Notes: a model not told the origin generated them from the letters alone. A DNA stretch of 64,000 nt from Ottowia thiooxydans DSM 14619 (GCF_000422885.1 NZ_AUGX01000001.1:125238-189237), one strand, 5' to 3'; shown: positions 52,269 through 61,617, numbered from the stretch's first letter. Numbers and translations are program-made.

Positions 52269-53470
52269 TCAGCCTGGCCGGCCGCGACATTCTCCATGCC
52301 TGGGGGAAATTCGTCTTCACCGGCATCGGTCTGGGTCTGCTGATCGGCGTCACCCTAGTCATGGCTGGGGTGTACCGAGGCATGGTGGACGACGGCAAGG
52401 CGTTGCTCGACAACAGTGGCGCTGACCTTTGGGTGGTGCAAAAGGATACTCTGGGTCCTTATGCGGAGTCGTCCAGCCTCAACGATGACGTGTATCGCGC
52501 CATTCTCGCCATGCCGGGAGTCTCACAGGCAGCGAACGCGACCTACCTGACCATGCAGGTACGCAAGAGCGAGAGTGATGTACGCACCATGGTGGTCGGC
52601 ATCGCGCCCGGTGCGTTGGGGGCTACACCCGGATGGCCTCCTTATCTCGTCGCTGGACGCCAGATCACGCGCGGTCACTACGAGGCTGTGGCCGACATCG
52701 CCACCGGCTTCAAACTGGGAGATCGTCTTGCCATTCGCCGCAATCATTACACCGTCGTGGGGCTGACACGGCGCATGGTGTCGTCCAGCGGCGACCCGAT
52801 GGTATTCATTCCGCTCAAAGATGCCCAGGAGGCCCAGTTCCTCAAGGACAACGATGCCATCTGGCAAAGCCGGCGTCGCACCGAAGCCAACCCGGTCTTC
52901 AATCGACCCGGTGATCCAGGTTTGCTGGATGCCGTGATTGCTTCACAGAGCAGCAACGCGTTCGTCAATGCCGTGCTGGTCACTCTGAAACCTGGTCATG
53001 CGCCGGACGAGGTTGCCGAATCCATCCAGCGCTGGAAGCGTTTGACGGTCTACACCCGGGCACAGATGGAAGACATCCTCGTCGGCAAGCTGATTGCCAC
53101 CTCGGCCAAGCAGATCGGCATGTTCCTTGTGATTCTGGCCATCGTTAGCGCGGCCATCGTTGCCTTCATCATCTATTCGCTGACGATGGACAAAATCCGT
53201 GAGATCGCGGTGTTGAAGCTCATCGGCACACGCAACCGAACCATCGCCGCGATGATCATGCAGCAGGCGCTCGCCCTGGGCGTGATTGGCTTCGTGGTCG
53301 GCAAGATCACAGCCACCTTTTCAGCACCGGCTTTTCCAAAATATGTCCTGCTCACGCCAATGGATTCTGTCGCCGGTTTTTTTGCCGTGCTCGTGATCTG
53401 CGTTCTAGCTAGCCTCGTCGCCATTCGCATGGCACTCAAGGTCGATCCGGCCGAAGCCATTGGAGGTTGA
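52265..53470 (+). CDS. ABC exporter permease (FtsX/DevC/MacB type)
   Basis: This 401-residue protein has one N-terminal membrane helix (about 16-38), a large periplasmic domain (about 45-270) and three C-terminal helices starting at 'IGMFLVILAIVSAAIVAFII'. The cytoplasmic loop 'DKIREIAVLKLIGTRNRTIA' is the FtsX-family ATPase contact. Unlike MacB it has no fused ATPase domain, so the separate ATPase encoded next makes a DevBCA-like pump. The periplasmic domain shows no substrate-defining motif that I know. Confidence 0.9.
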   Translation: MISLAGRDILHAWGKFVFTGIGLGLLIGVTLVMAGVYRGMVDDGKALLDNSGADLWVVQKDTLGPYAESSSLNDDVYRAILAMPGVSQAANATYLTMQVRKSESDVRTMVVGIAPGALGATPGWPPYLVAGRQITRGHYEAVADIATGFKLGDRLAIRRNHYTVVGLTRRMVSSSGDPMVFIPLKDAQEAQFLKDNDAIWQSRRRTEANPVFNRPGDPGLLDAVIASQSSNAFVNAVLVTLKPGHAPDEVAESIQRWKRLTVYTRAQMEDILVGKLIATSAKQIGMFLVILAIVSAAIVAFIIYSLTMDKIREIAVLKLIGTRNRTIAAMIMQQALALGVIGFVVGKITATFSAPAFPKYVLLTPMDSVAGFFAVLVICVLASLVAIRMALKVDPAEAIGG

Positions 53471-53471
53471 G

Positions 53472-54182
53472 ATGAGTGGCAAAGGGATACACATCGAAAG
53501 TTTAAGCAAGCGGTATGGCGATGGTGACACCGCTGTCTTTGCCTTGAGAGACGTGAATATGCATGTTGCGCCTGGTGAAGTGGTGGGACTGATCGGCCCT
53601 TCCGGGTCCGGCAAGAGCACGCTGCTCAAGTGTCTGGGTGCGGTGATCGAACCGACCGCCGGTCGCATGACGCTGGGCGATGAAGTGATCTACGCCGATG
53701 GCTGGAAAGTCCGCGACCTGCGCGCCTTACGGCGTGACAAGATCGGTTTCGTTTTCCAGGCGCCGTACCTGATTCCGTTTCTCGATGTCACCGACAACGT
53801 GGCGCTGCTGCCGATGCTTGCAGGCGTCGCGAATGGAGAGTCGCGCGCGAAGGCACTGGAATTGCTCACAGCGCTTGATGTGCAACACCGAGCTCGCGCA
53901 ATGCCCTCGCAACTCTCCGGTGGCGAGCAGCAACGGGTCGCCATCGCGCGCGGACTGGTCAATCGTCCGCCGGTGATCCTGGCCGATGAACCCACTGCGC
54001 CGCTGGATTCCGAGCGCGCCATGGCTGTAATCCGCATCCTCAACGACATGGCCCGGAAGTTCGAGACCGCCATCATCGTCGTCACCCATGACGAAAAGAT
54101 CATCCCCACATTCAAGCGCATCTACCACATCCGCGACGGCGTGACCCATGAGGAAGCTGGCGAAGGGCGGGAGTTCGAATGA
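53472..54182 (+). CDS. ABC exporter ATPase (LolD/MacB-type)
   Basis: This 236-residue ATPase has Walker A GPSGSGKSTLLKCLGA (about 40-55), signature LSGGEQQRVAIARGL and Walker B VILADEPTAPLDSE. The stretch LSKRYGDGDTAVFALRDVNM before Walker A is typical of exporter ATPases of the LolD/DevA group. The ATG at 53472 was preferred (GGAGGT upstream, one base after the permease stop) over an in-frame TTG 12 bases earlier. It drives the FtsX-type permease. Confidence 0.93.
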   Translation: MSGKGIHIESLSKRYGDGDTAVFALRDVNMHVAPGEVVGLIGPSGSGKSTLLKCLGAVIEPTAGRMTLGDEVIYADGWKVRDLRALRRDKIGFVFQAPYLIPFLDVTDNVALLPMLAGVANGESRAKALELLTALDVQHRARAMPSQLSGGEQQRVAIARGLVNRPPVILADEPTAPLDSERAMAVIRILNDMARKFETAIIVVTHDEKIIPTFKRIYHIRDGVTHEEAGEGREFE

Positions 54183-54210
54183 GAGAACGATTGAATTACA
54201 GGAGAATTTC

Positions 54211-54684
54211 ATGACCCACCGCAAACACAGCCACGCATTTGGAACTATCACCCTGACCGTTACGGCCTGCCTGCTTTTATGGGGTTTTCAGTTGCCAGCT
54301 TGGGCTGGTGACGCTACCCAGGTTGAGCCACTGGCGCTACGCAAGATCATGCAGGAACTCGGGCGCAACATGCAGGCTATTACCGGTGCGATTTCGCAGG
54401 AGGAATGGGTTCAGGTCGTTCAGCTCGCCCCAAAAGTTGCTGCACACCCCGAGCCACCGCTTACTGAAAAAATGCGCATCCTTGCTTACCTCGGCGCTGA
54501 TGCGACCAAGTTCAGAAACTTTGACGCGCAGACTCACGAGGCGGCGCTGGCCATGAAGCTGGCTGCTGCGAGCAGCGACGGCAAGGCGGTGATCCAATCA
54601 TTCGCCCACGTGCAGGAAAGCTGCTTGGGCTGCCACCAAGCTTTCCGTAAACCTTTCGTGGAGCATTTTTATGGAGCACGCTAA
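54211..54684 (+). CDS. Class II (c'/c-556-like) cytochrome c
   Basis: This 157-residue protein has a signal peptide (residues 1-32, ending LPAWA). The mature part is mostly helical and ends with one haem-binding motif, CLGCHQAFRKPFVEHF (Cys about 142, Cys 145, His 146). A C-terminal CxxCH in a four-helix bundle marks class II cytochromes c. Met residues in 'LRKIMQELGRNMQAITGAI' near the start of the mature chain could be the sixth ligand, as in c-556. Its place inside a tripartite exporter operon is unusual. Role unknown: electron transfer, small-molecule sensing or metal/haem handling are open. The ATG at 54211 has AGGAG upstream. Confidence 0.87.
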   Translation: MTHRKHSHAFGTITLTVTACLLLWGFQLPAWAGDATQVEPLALRKIMQELGRNMQAITGAISQEEWVQVVQLAPKVAAHPEPPLTEKMRILAYLGADATKFRNFDAQTHEAALAMKLAAASSDGKAVIQSFAHVQESCLGCHQAFRKPFVEHFYGAR

Positions 54685-56158
54685 AACATGCCAGCGCCCC
54701 ATCAGCCTCGAAAGACGGCTTGCGGCAACTTACCTGGTAGCTGGTCTGGTCACCGCCGGTCTGGCCGGCTGCGCCGCCGGCCCTGATTTTCAGCGTCCCA
54801 CCGCACCCGATGTGGCTCGCTACACTGCAACACCGATAGCTGATAGAACCGTGTCCGCTCCCACGCAGTTCGGCGAAACACAACGTCTAGTCGAAGGGCT
54901 TCCGATCGAAACGCAATGGTGGCAAAGCTTGGGTTCATCCGCACTCGACGGACTGATAAACGAAGCTTTCCATGTCAGCCCGACGCTGGCGAGCATCAGC
55001 GCCAATTTGCGACAGGCGCAGGAGCTTCTTGCCGCACAGGCGGGCTCGACGCAATATCCACAGGTAGATGTCGCACTGGGATCTCAGCGCCAGCAAATGA
55101 GTCCCAGTAGCCAAGGGTTGAGCGGAGAGGCACGTCAATTCAGCCTCTACAACGCCAGCGTTGGCGTGCATTACAACCTCGATCTGGCTGGCGGCAACCG
55201 GCGCGCACTCGAAGCCTTGGCTGCTCGCGCCGACTACCGTCGCTTCGAACTGAATGCTGCGCGCCTGGCCCTTGCCGGCAACATGGCAACCGCTGCCATT
55301 ACCCGAGCACGCCTCGCCGCGCAACTAGAAGCCACTACTGCCATTTTGCGCGTGCAGGATGAGCAACTGCGCCTAGCCCATGAACGCGTGCGTATCGGTC
55401 AGGCCTCACCTGATGAAGCGTTGAGCCTACAAGCTCAGGCGGAGCAAACGCGGGCAGAACTGCCTGCGCTGCGTAAACAACTGCAACAAACCGAACATCT
55501 ACTGGCGGTGCTAGCCGGTCGTGCCCCAGGCACGGGTGGCATCCCGGCCTTCACTCTGGCCGATTTCACTCTACCCGTCGAGATGCCGCTCGTCGTGCCC
55601 TCAGAACTGGTGCGCCGCCGACCGGATATCCAGGCGTCAGAGGCGCTGTTGCATGCGGCCAATGCAGACTATGGTGTGGCTGTCGCCAAGCTCTACCCAC
55701 AGATCAACCTGAGCGCCAACCTTGGTTCTCAGGCGCTGACCACCGGTGCCCTGTTCGGTGGTGGCTCGGCAGTGTGGGGCCTGGTTGCGCAGCTCACCCA
55801 GCCTCTTTTTAATCCAGGGCTACCCGCTGAAAAAAGAGCGGCGCTCGCCGCTTTTGATGCCGCCGTAGCCAATTACCAGAGCGTCGTATTGGAGTCTTTG
55901 CGTAACGTCGCCGACACCCTGCGCGCGGTGGAAAGCGATGCACAAACTTTGACTGCCCTCGCTGCCGCTGATATGGCTGCACAGGCCTCCTTGCAGTCGG
56001 TCGAGCGGCAATACCGGCTGGGCGCGGCCAGCTACCTGCAACTGCTCATCGCGCAGCAACAGGCACAGTCAATCCGGATCAATATGGTTGCGGTCCAGGC
56101 ACAACGCCTAGTCGATAGTGTTGCTTTATATCAGGCCCTGGGAGGTGGTGTCAGTTAA
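54671..56158 (+). CDS. Outer membrane factor, NodT family lipoprotein
   Basis: This 495-residue TolC-like channel protein has a lipobox (VTAGLAGCAAGPDF, Cys about 34) and the family start 'PDFQRPTAPDVARYT'. The two internal repeats of helical barrel sequence are visible ('SLGSSALDGLINEAFHVSPT' and 'ANADYGVAVAKLYPQINLSA'), with 'VPSELVRRRPDIQASEALLH' between them. It completes a tripartite exporter with the membrane fusion protein. Its start lies inside the last 14 bases of the cytochrome gene, so the two are translationally coupled. Confidence 0.92.
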   Translation: MEHAKTCQRPISLERRLAATYLVAGLVTAGLAGCAAGPDFQRPTAPDVARYTATPIADRTVSAPTQFGETQRLVEGLPIETQWWQSLGSSALDGLINEAFHVSPTLASISANLRQAQELLAAQAGSTQYPQVDVALGSQRQQMSPSSQGLSGEARQFSLYNASVGVHYNLDLAGGNRRALEALAARADYRRFELNAARLALAGNMATAAITRARLAAQLEATTAILRVQDEQLRLAHERVRIGQASPDEALSLQAQAEQTRAELPALRKQLQQTEHLLAVLAGRAPGTGGIPAFTLADFTLPVEMPLVVPSELVRRRPDIQASEALLHAANADYGVAVAKLYPQINLSANLGSQALTTGALFGGGSAVWGLVAQLTQPLFNPGLPAEKRAALAAFDAAVANYQSVVLESLRNVADTLRAVESDAQTLTALAAADMAAQASLQSVERQYRLGAASYLQLLIAQQQAQSIRINMVAVQAQRLVDSVALYQALGGGVS

Positions 56159-56162
56159 GACT

Positions 56163-56288
56163 ATACCCTAACCTGATGTCAGATGTTGAGCACAAACAAC
56201 GTCAGAGTAGGGTATTAATTTATATTTATTGACACATTCAGCCAAGGGTAATAGATTTCATCCTGACATTTTTACCTTTGGAGGCATC
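56163..56288. promoter_or_regulatory. Probable res site and tnpR leader
   Basis: The 130-base gap between the cargo and tnpR is AT-rich and contains several TGTCA/TGACA half-site words (about 56176, 56200, 56231, 56261). It also holds an imperfect inverted repeat (ATACCCTAACCTGATG against CGTCAGAGTAGGGTAT). In Tn21-like units resolvase binds three such sub-sites here. Exact sub-site borders were not assigned. Confidence 0.55.
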
Positions 56289-56846
56289 TTGCAAGGTCAA
56301 CGTATCGGCTACGTTCGCGTCAGCAGCTTCGACCAGAATCCTGATCGACAACTGGAACAAATAGAAGTCGGCAAGGTATTCACCGATAAGGCTTCAGGCA
56401 AGGACACACAACGTCCCGAACTTGAAAGGCTGCTGGCCTTCGTCCGCGAGGGCGACACCGTGGTGGTGCATAGCATGGACAGGTTGGCACGCAACCTTGA
56501 TGACCTGCGCCGCATCGTCCAAGGGCTGACACAACGGGGCGTGCGCATGGAGTTCGTCAAAGAAGGGCTAACGTTCACCGGCGAGGACTCACCGATGGCC
56601 AATCTGATGCTGTCGGTCATGGGAGCCTTTGCTGAGTTCGAGCGCGCTCTGATCCGCGAACGTCAGCGCGAGGGAATCGTGCTGGCTAAGCAGCGCGGGG
56701 CCTACCGGGGACGAAAGAAATCGCTGAACAGCGAACAAATTGCCGAGTTGAAACGGCGAGTTGCGGCAGGCGACCAGAAAACCTTGGTGGCCCGTGACTT
56801 CGGCATCAGCCGCGAAACCTTGTACCAGTACCTGCGGGAAGACTGA
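56289..56846 (+). CDS. tnpR: Tn3-family resolvase
   Basis: This 185-residue serine recombinase matches Tn21-type TnpR closely. It has [20 protein letters not shown] with the catalytic Ser at about residue 12, then [20 protein letters not shown], '[20 protein letters not shown]', the E-helix '[13 protein letters not shown]' and a C-terminal HTH '[20 protein letters not shown]'. The start is probably TTG at 56289 with GGAGG just upstream, because homologous proteins begin at this point; the frame is open further up. It resolves cointegrates at res. Confidence 0.9.
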   Translation: MQGQRIGYVRVSSFDQNPDRQLEQIEVGKVFTDKASGKDTQRPELERLLAFVREGDTVVVHSMDRLARNLDDLRRIVQGLTQRGVRMEFVKEGLTFTGEDSPMANLMLSVMGAFAEFERALIRERQREGIVLAKQRGAYRGRKKSLNSEQIAELKRRVAAGDQKTLVARDFGISRETLYQYLRED

Positions 56847-56848
56847 CC

Positions 56849-59821
56849 ATGCCACGCCGCTCAATCCTGTCCGCCACCGAGCGCGAAAGTCTGCTGACAC
56901 TGCCAGATGCCAAAGACGAACTGATACGGCACTACACGTTCAACGAAACCGACCTGTCGGTGATCCGTCAGCGTCGCGGCGCCGCGAATCGATTGGGCTT
57001 CGCCGTGCAGCTTTGCTACTTGCGATTCCCTGGCATCTTCTTGGGCGTCGATGATCCTCCATTTCTGCCCCTGCTGCGCATGGTGGCCGCACAACTCAAG
57101 GTGCCGGTGGAAAGCTGGAACCATTACGGCCAGCGCGAGCAGACACGGCGGGAGCACTTGGTCGAGCTGCAAACGGTGTTTGGATTCAAGCCCTTCACCA
57201 TGAGTCATTACCGGCAAGCCGTGCATACATTGACCGAACTGGCCTTGCAAACAGACAAAGGCATTGTGCTGGCCAGCACCCTTGTTGAAAACCTGCGGCG
57301 GCAGAGCATCATCCTACCCGCCATGAATGCCATCGAGCGCGCAAGCGCCGAGGCCATTACCCGTGCCAACCGAAGCATCCATGCGGCATTGGCCGATTCC
57401 TTGATACCTGTCCATCGCCAGCGCCTGGACGAACTGCTCAAGCGCAAGGATGGTAGCAAAATGACGTGGCTAGCGTGGCTGCGCCAATCGCCCGCCAAGC
57501 CGAACTCGCGCCACATGCTTGAACACATCGAACGCCTCAAAGCCTGGCAGGCGCTTGACCTACCTGCTGGCATCGAACGGCAGGTACACCAAAACCGCTT
57601 GCTCAAGATCGCCCGCGAAGGCGGCCAGATGACGCCCGCCGACCTGGCCAAGTTCGAGTCGCAGCGGCGTTACGCCACCTTGGTAGCACTGGCCATCGAG
57701 GGCATGGCCACCGTCACTGATGAAATCATCGACCTTCACGACCGTATCATCGGCAAGCTGTTCAATGCGGCCAAGAACAAGCATCAACAGCAGTTCCAGG
57801 CTTCCGGCAAGGCGATCAACGACAAGGTGCGGATGTATGGGCGCATCGGTCAGGCGCTGATTGAAGCCAAACAAAGCGGCGGCGATCCGTTCGCCGCCAT
57901 CGAAGCGGTCATGCCGTGGGACACCTTCGCCGCCAGCGTCACCGAGGCGCAAACGCTGGCGCGGCCTGCCGATTTTGATTTCCTGCACCATATCGGCGAG
58001 AGTTACGCCACGCTGCGCCGCTATGCGCCGCAGTTCCTGGACGTGCTCAAACTGCGCGCCGCGCCCACCGCCAAGGGTGTGCTCGATGCCATCGACGTGC
58101 TGCGCGGCATGAACAGCGACAGCGCGCGCAAGGTGCCCGCCGATGCGCCAACCGCATTCATCAAGCCGCGCTGGGCAAAGCTGGTTCTGACCGACGAGGG
58201 TATTGACCGGCGTTACTACGAGTTATGCGCCCTGTCGGAGCTGAAGAACGCACTGCGCTCTGGTGATGTTTGGGTGCAGGGTTCGCGCCAGTTCAAGGAC
58301 TTCGACGAATACCTGGTGCCGATCGAGAAGTTCGCCACCCTGAAGCTGGCCAGCGAATTGCCACTGGCCGTGGCCACCGACTGCGACCAATATCTGCATG
58401 ACCGACTGGAATTATTGGAGGCGCAACTCGCCACAGTCAACCGCATGGCGGCGACCAACGACTTACCGGACGCCATCATCACCACTGCATCGGGCCTGAA
58501 GATCACGCCGCTGGACGCAGCGGTGCCAGACGCCGCGCAAGCCTTGATTGACCAGTCGGCGATGTTGCTGCCGCACCTCAAGATCACCGAGTTGCTGATG
58601 GAGGTCGATGAATGGACGGGCTTCACGCGCCACTTCACACACCTGAAGACCGGCGACACGGCCAAGGACAAAACCTTGCTGATGACGACGATTCTGGCTG
58701 ATGGTATCAATCTTGGGCTCACCAAGATGGCCGAGTCCTGCCCTGGCACCACCTACGCCAGGCTGTCTTGGCTGCAAGCCTGGCACGTTCGCGACGAAAC
58801 CTATTCGACGGCGCTGGCCGAGCTGGTGAACGCACAGTTTCGACAACCCTTCGCCGGAAACTGGGGCGACGGCACCACGTCATCGTCGGACGGCCAGAAC
58901 TTCCGAACCGGCAGCAAGGCAGAGAGCACCGGGCATATCAATCCGAAGTATGGAAGTAGCCCTGGGCGGACGTTCTATACCCATATCTCCGACCAATACG
59001 CGCCCTTCAGCGCCAAGGTGGTCAACGTCGGCTTGCGCGACTCGACCTATGTGCTCGATGGCCTGCTGTACCACGAGTCTGACTTGCGTATCGAGGAACA
59101 CTACACCGACACGGCGGGCTTCACCGATCATGTGTTCGGCCTGATGCACTTTCTGGGATTCCGGTTCGCGCCGCGCATCCGCGACCTGGGCGACACCAAG
59201 CTGTTCATTCCCAAGGGCCATACTGCCTACGATGCACTCAAGCCGATGATTAGCAGCGACAGGCTGAACATCAAGGCTATTCGCGCTCATTGGGATGAAA
59301 TCCTACGGCTGGCCACTTCGATCAAGCAGGGCACGGTGACGGCCTCGCTGATGCTGCGCAAGCTCGGCAGCTATCCGCGCCAAAACGGCTTGGCCGTCGC
59401 CCTGCGCGAGCTGGGGCGCATCGAGCGCACGCTGTTCATTCTGGATTGGCTGCAAAGCGTGGAGCTGCGCCGCCGCGTCCATGCGGGGCTGAATAAGGGC
59501 GAGGCGCGCAACGCGCTGGCCAGGGCGGTCTTCTTCTACCGATTGGGTGAAATCCGCGACCGCAGTTTTGAGCAGCAGCGCTACCGGGCCAGCGGCCTCA
59601 ATCTGGTGACGGCGGCCATCGTGTTGTGGAACACGGTCTATCTGGAGCGTGCCACCAGTGCTTTGCGTGCCCACGGCAAGGCGCTGGACGACACGTTGCT
59701 GCAATATCTGTCCCCGCTGGGGTGGGAGCATATCAACCTGACCGGCGATTACCTATGGCGCAGCAGTGCCAAGGTCGGTGCGGGGAAGTTCAGGCCATTG
59801 CGACCGCTGCCACCGGCTTAG
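56849..59821 (+). CDS. tnpA: Tn3-family transposase
   Basis: This 990-residue DDE transposase is full length for the Tn21 group. The C-terminal catalytic core has '[20 protein letters not shown]' with the first Asp, a second conserved Asp in '[20 protein letters not shown]' and the acidic end of the triad further on. It starts 2 bases after tnpR. Its stop codon (59819-59821) lies within the right inverted repeat, so the gene runs to the very end of the element. No frameshift was seen. Confidence 0.95.
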   Translation: MPRRSILSATERESLLTLPDAKDELIRHYTFNETDLSVIRQRRGAANRLGFAVQLCYLRFPGIFLGVDDPPFLPLLRMVAAQLKVPVESWNHYGQREQTRREHLVELQTVFGFKPFTMSHYRQAVHTLTELALQTDKGIVLASTLVENLRRQSIILPAMNAIERASAEAITRANRSIHAALADSLIPVHRQRLDELLKRKDGSKMTWLAWLRQSPAKPNSRHMLEHIERLKAWQALDLPAGIERQVHQNRLLKIAREGGQMTPADLAKFESQRRYATLVALAIEGMATVTDEIIDLHDRIIGKLFNAAKNKHQQQFQASGKAINDKVRMYGRIGQALIEAKQSGGDPFAAIEAVMPWDTFAASVTEAQTLARPADFDFLHHIGESYATLRRYAPQFLDVLKLRAAPTAKGVLDAIDVLRGMNSDSARKVPADAPTAFIKPRWAKLVLTDEGIDRRYYELCALSELKNALRSGDVWVQGSRQFKDFDEYLVPIEKFATLKLASELPLAVATDCDQYLHDRLELLEAQLATVNRMAATNDLPDAIITTASGLKITPLDAAVPDAAQALIDQSAMLLPHLKITELLMEVDEWTGFTRHFTHLKTGDTAKDKTLLMTTILADGINLGLTKMAESCPGTTYARLSWLQAWHVRDETYSTALAELVNAQFRQPFAGNWGDGTTSSSDGQNFRTGSKAESTGHINPKYGSSPGRTFYTHISDQYAPFSAKVVNVGLRDSTYVLDGLLYHESDLRIEEHYTDTAGFTDHVFGLMHFLGFRFAPRIRDLGDTKLFIPKGHTAYDALKPMISSDRLNIKAIRAHWDEILRLATSIKQGTVTASLMLRKLGSYPRQNGLAVALRELGRIERTLFILDWLQSVELRRRVHAGLNKGEARNALARAVFFYRLGEIRDRSFEQQRYRASGLNLVTAAIVLWNTVYLERATSALRAHGKALDDTLLQYLSPLGWEHINLTGDYLWRSSAKVGAGKFRPLRPLPPA

Positions 59822-60074
59822 CGTGCTTTATTTTCCGTTTTCTGAGACGACCCCTATAGGGCACGTTGCCATTGCCGTAGAACCGCTTGCGCGTGGCCTC
59901 GGCCACCGCATTGCACAACGTGTCACCCAGCTTCGCTCGGTCAGCTTTGCACTGCTGCCGCAGTTCCTTCAGTCGTTCGGGATTGGCCACCAATGATTCG
60001 ACCGTCTCTGTTGGAACGGACTGGCTGCAGGCCGTCAGCAGAATGGCAAGCGTCAATACGGAAATCGTCTTCAT
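59790..60074 (-). CDS. eexN: EexN-like entry exclusion lipoprotein, tail replaced by transposon
   Basis: The gene starts at 60074 with a lipoprotein signal ([13 protein letters not shown], Cys about 16) and '[20 protein letters not shown]', typical of EexN/TrbK-like exclusion proteins. The transposon entered after the codon for Tyr73. The current frame reads into the right inverted repeat and end of tnpA (antisense) and gives a 94-residue hybrid with a basic 21-residue tail ([20 protein letters not shown]...). The original, restored from 50335-50369, would be 82 residues ending VPYTPQKESPKF. The lipoprotein core is intact, so exclusion function may persist. Confidence 0.8.
   Translation of the reverse strand: MKTISVLTLAILLTACSQSVPTETVESLVANPERLKELRQQCKADRAKLGDTLCNAVAEATRKRFYGNGNVPYRGRLRKRKIKHAKPVAAVAMA
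59817..59854 (-). repeat. Transposon right inverted repeat
   Basis: This 38-base end reads, from outside inward, GGGGTCGTCTCAGAAAACGG to ACGCTAAG. It contains the tnpA stop codon. The next six bases outside, TATAGG, repeat those just outside the left end. Confidence 0.93.
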
Positions 60075-60116
60075 GGCACGGCCTCTCGTCGCATGATGTT
60101 GGGGCTCTGAGATGGT

Positions 60117-61001
60117 TCATCCATCTGGCGGGTTCACTCTGTCAATGAAGCGACTCAACTGCTCAGATGGCTCAGCATCCATGCGCAGCAGATAGGTGGT
60201 CAGCATCGGAGGACGCCCGGCCAAGGGCCGGGCGATCACATCCGGGTTGCAGTACCCAGCAATCTGGACTTCGGTGGCGAAGCCCAGGCCATAGCCGGCT
60301 CCCACCAGAGTCATCATCAAGTCCAGGGTCGGTACGCGATCAGTCACGTTAAGCCGGACATCGGTGGCACGTAGTACGTGCTGGAGCTGTCGCCAGAAAC
60401 CTTCGCAGGCCTCTGGATGGCAGAGTACCAAGGGATAGCGCACGACCTCGTCCAATGGCAGGTGCCGATGCGCCAGGATCGGATGGAGTGCCGGCACGGC
60501 CACCATCAGCGGATCTTGCCAAACCGGTTCGGCGATGAAGCCTTCGCCCAGGGCATCGGACTTGGCGAATCCCACATCGAAAAGGTCGCTTTTCAGCCCC
60601 TTGATCTGATGCGACAGCGAGACGGTGGAAAGACGTATTTCCACCTCCGGTTCGTCCTTGCGGCATTGTGCCAGCAAGGCGGAAACACGCGACGGCGGAA
60701 TGCCGTCGGATAGAGCGATGCGCAGACGTCCGTGGTAGCCGGTAGCAGCGGCCTTCACACTGGTCTTGGCTTGGTCGATATAAGCGAAGATGCGAAGGAC
60801 TTCATCCAGAAACACCGTGCCGGCCCATGTTAAGCGCGTGCTGCGCGTGGTGCGCTCAAACAATCGTACGGCCAAGTGCCGTTCCAACTCTTTGATGGTA
60901 CGTGACAACGGTGATTGCTCGATGTGCAGCCGCTCGGCGGCGCGAGCGAAGTGCAGCTCCTCTGCGACCGCGACAAAACAGCGAAGGTGTCGGAGTTCCA
61001 C
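60117..61001 (-). CDS. LysR-family regulator, TraR-like position
   Basis: This 294-residue LysR protein has an N-terminal HTH (LRCFVAVAEELHFARAAERL, then EQSPLSRTIKELERHLAVRL) and a LysR substrate domain. In Tn4371-type ICEs a LysR gene called traR lies just upstream of eexN and traG, so this is probably the same gene and would regulate transfer. A TGAAA-N6-TTTCA box is 26 bases upstream of its start. The transposon now separates it and its eexN neighbour from traG. Confidence 0.82.
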   Translation of the reverse strand: MELRHLRCFVAVAEELHFARAAERLHIEQSPLSRTIKELERHLAVRLFERTTRSTRLTWAGTVFLDEVLRIFAYIDQAKTSVKAAATGYHGRLRIALSDGIPPSRVSALLAQCRKDEPEVEIRLSTVSLSHQIKGLKSDLFDVGFAKSDALGEGFIAEPVWQDPLMVAVPALHPILAHRHLPLDEVVRYPLVLCHPEACEGFWRQLQHVLRATDVRLNVTDRVPTLDLMMTLVGAGYGLGFATEVQIAGYCNPDVIARPLAGRPPMLTTYLLRMDAEPSEQLSRFIDRVNPPDG

Positions 61002-61026
61002 GTCATTGCCTCCTGCAAATTACGAT

Positions 61027-61042
61027 TGAAATTGCCGTTTCA
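61027..61042. promoter_or_regulatory. LysR-type operator box
   Basis: TGAAA and TTTCA form a perfect inverted repeat with six bases between, fitting the T-N11-A pattern of LysR binding sites. It lies 26 bases upstream of the LysR gene on the minus strand, where self-regulation is usual. Confidence 0.5.
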
Positions 61043-61287
61043 GGAAAAACCCGATGATCGAATCCGATGTCGCAAAAATTGCGTGAGGTACTCTCTTTAA
61101 GACTCCTGTGCAGCCTTGTTGTCCTACATCCGACTTCATTTCGATCAGCCAATGGGCGTGGGCGAGGTTTCGCTCGACGGCGAGTACCGTTTGACGCCAC
61201 CAAAATGGCAAGACAGCGGGATTGGGCTGGATGCCTATCAAACCAGCTGCAGACCTGGAGATCATTTCGAGCACAAGAAATTTGTGC

Positions 61288-61318
61288 CAGATTTAACCGA
61301 TGCCTTTTACTAAATCTG
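61288..61318. repeat. Inverted repeat in gene-free region
   Basis: CAGATTTA (61288-61295) and TAAATCTG (61311-61318) pair perfectly across 15 bases. No T-run follows. It may be a terminator-like hairpin for the DUF2892 transcript or an operator; there is no further support. Confidence 0.35.
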
Positions 61319-61375
61319 CAGCGTTTCAGAGGCATTCGATACTGCTTAGGTCATGACCTTATCTAGGATCGCCCT

Positions 61376-61573
61376 TTACTTTTTGGTCTTCAATGGACAC
61401 GTGCTCCATCCTAGGAGCGGGTAAATTGGGCAAAAGCGCATCAGCCCTGTCAGCAGCGGAATGATGCCCAGCCATCCCCACCACCCCACAGTGCCTGTTG
61501 CCGCGAGTGCAATCAACACTACACCCACGATGACGCGTAGCACGCGATCCAAACCACTTACGTTGAATTTCAT
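61376..61573 (-). CDS. DUF2892 (YgaP-type) membrane protein
   Basis: This 65-residue protein has a basic N-terminus (MKFNVSGLDRVLRVIVG) and a two-helix hairpin containing GVVLIALAATGTVGWWGWLG, then 'FCPIYPLLGWSTCPL' at the end. This is the DUF2892 pattern also found fused to rhodanese in YgaP. It is regularly found with sulfide and persulfide detoxification genes. It follows the rhodanese gene by 44 bases on the same strand. Confidence 0.87.
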   Translation of the reverse strand: MKFNVSGLDRVLRVIVGVVLIALAATGTVGWWGWLGIIPLLTGLMRFCPIYPLLGWSTCPLKTKK

Positions 61574-61617
61574 AAATTCTCCTTCTGAAAAAATGGGTCT
61601 TCAGCACCTTGGCGCAT

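Larger units (their letters stand above)
50370..59854. mobile_element. Tn3-family (Tn21-like) transposon with ABC-exporter cargo
   Basis: The 9485-base unit is bounded by 38-base inverted repeats and carries tnpR and tnpA at the right end. The flanks share TATAGG (50364-50369 and 59855-59860), a target duplication of 5 or 6 bases. Five is the family norm; the sixth base is ambiguous because of a G-run. Cargo (50512-56158) is a TetR-controlled exporter operon. Transposase and resolvase are full length and the ends intact, so the unit may still be mobile. Confidence 0.92.
61002..61375. other. 374-base region without recognised gene
   Basis: Small open frames exist on both strands (61116-61313 plus and 61020-61274 minus), but none resembles a known family. 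Two structured spots were seen: TGAAA-N6-TTTCA at 61027-61042 and CAGATTTA / TAAATCTG at 61288-61318. The region might hold a gene remnant from earlier cargo exchange. Confidence 0.35.
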
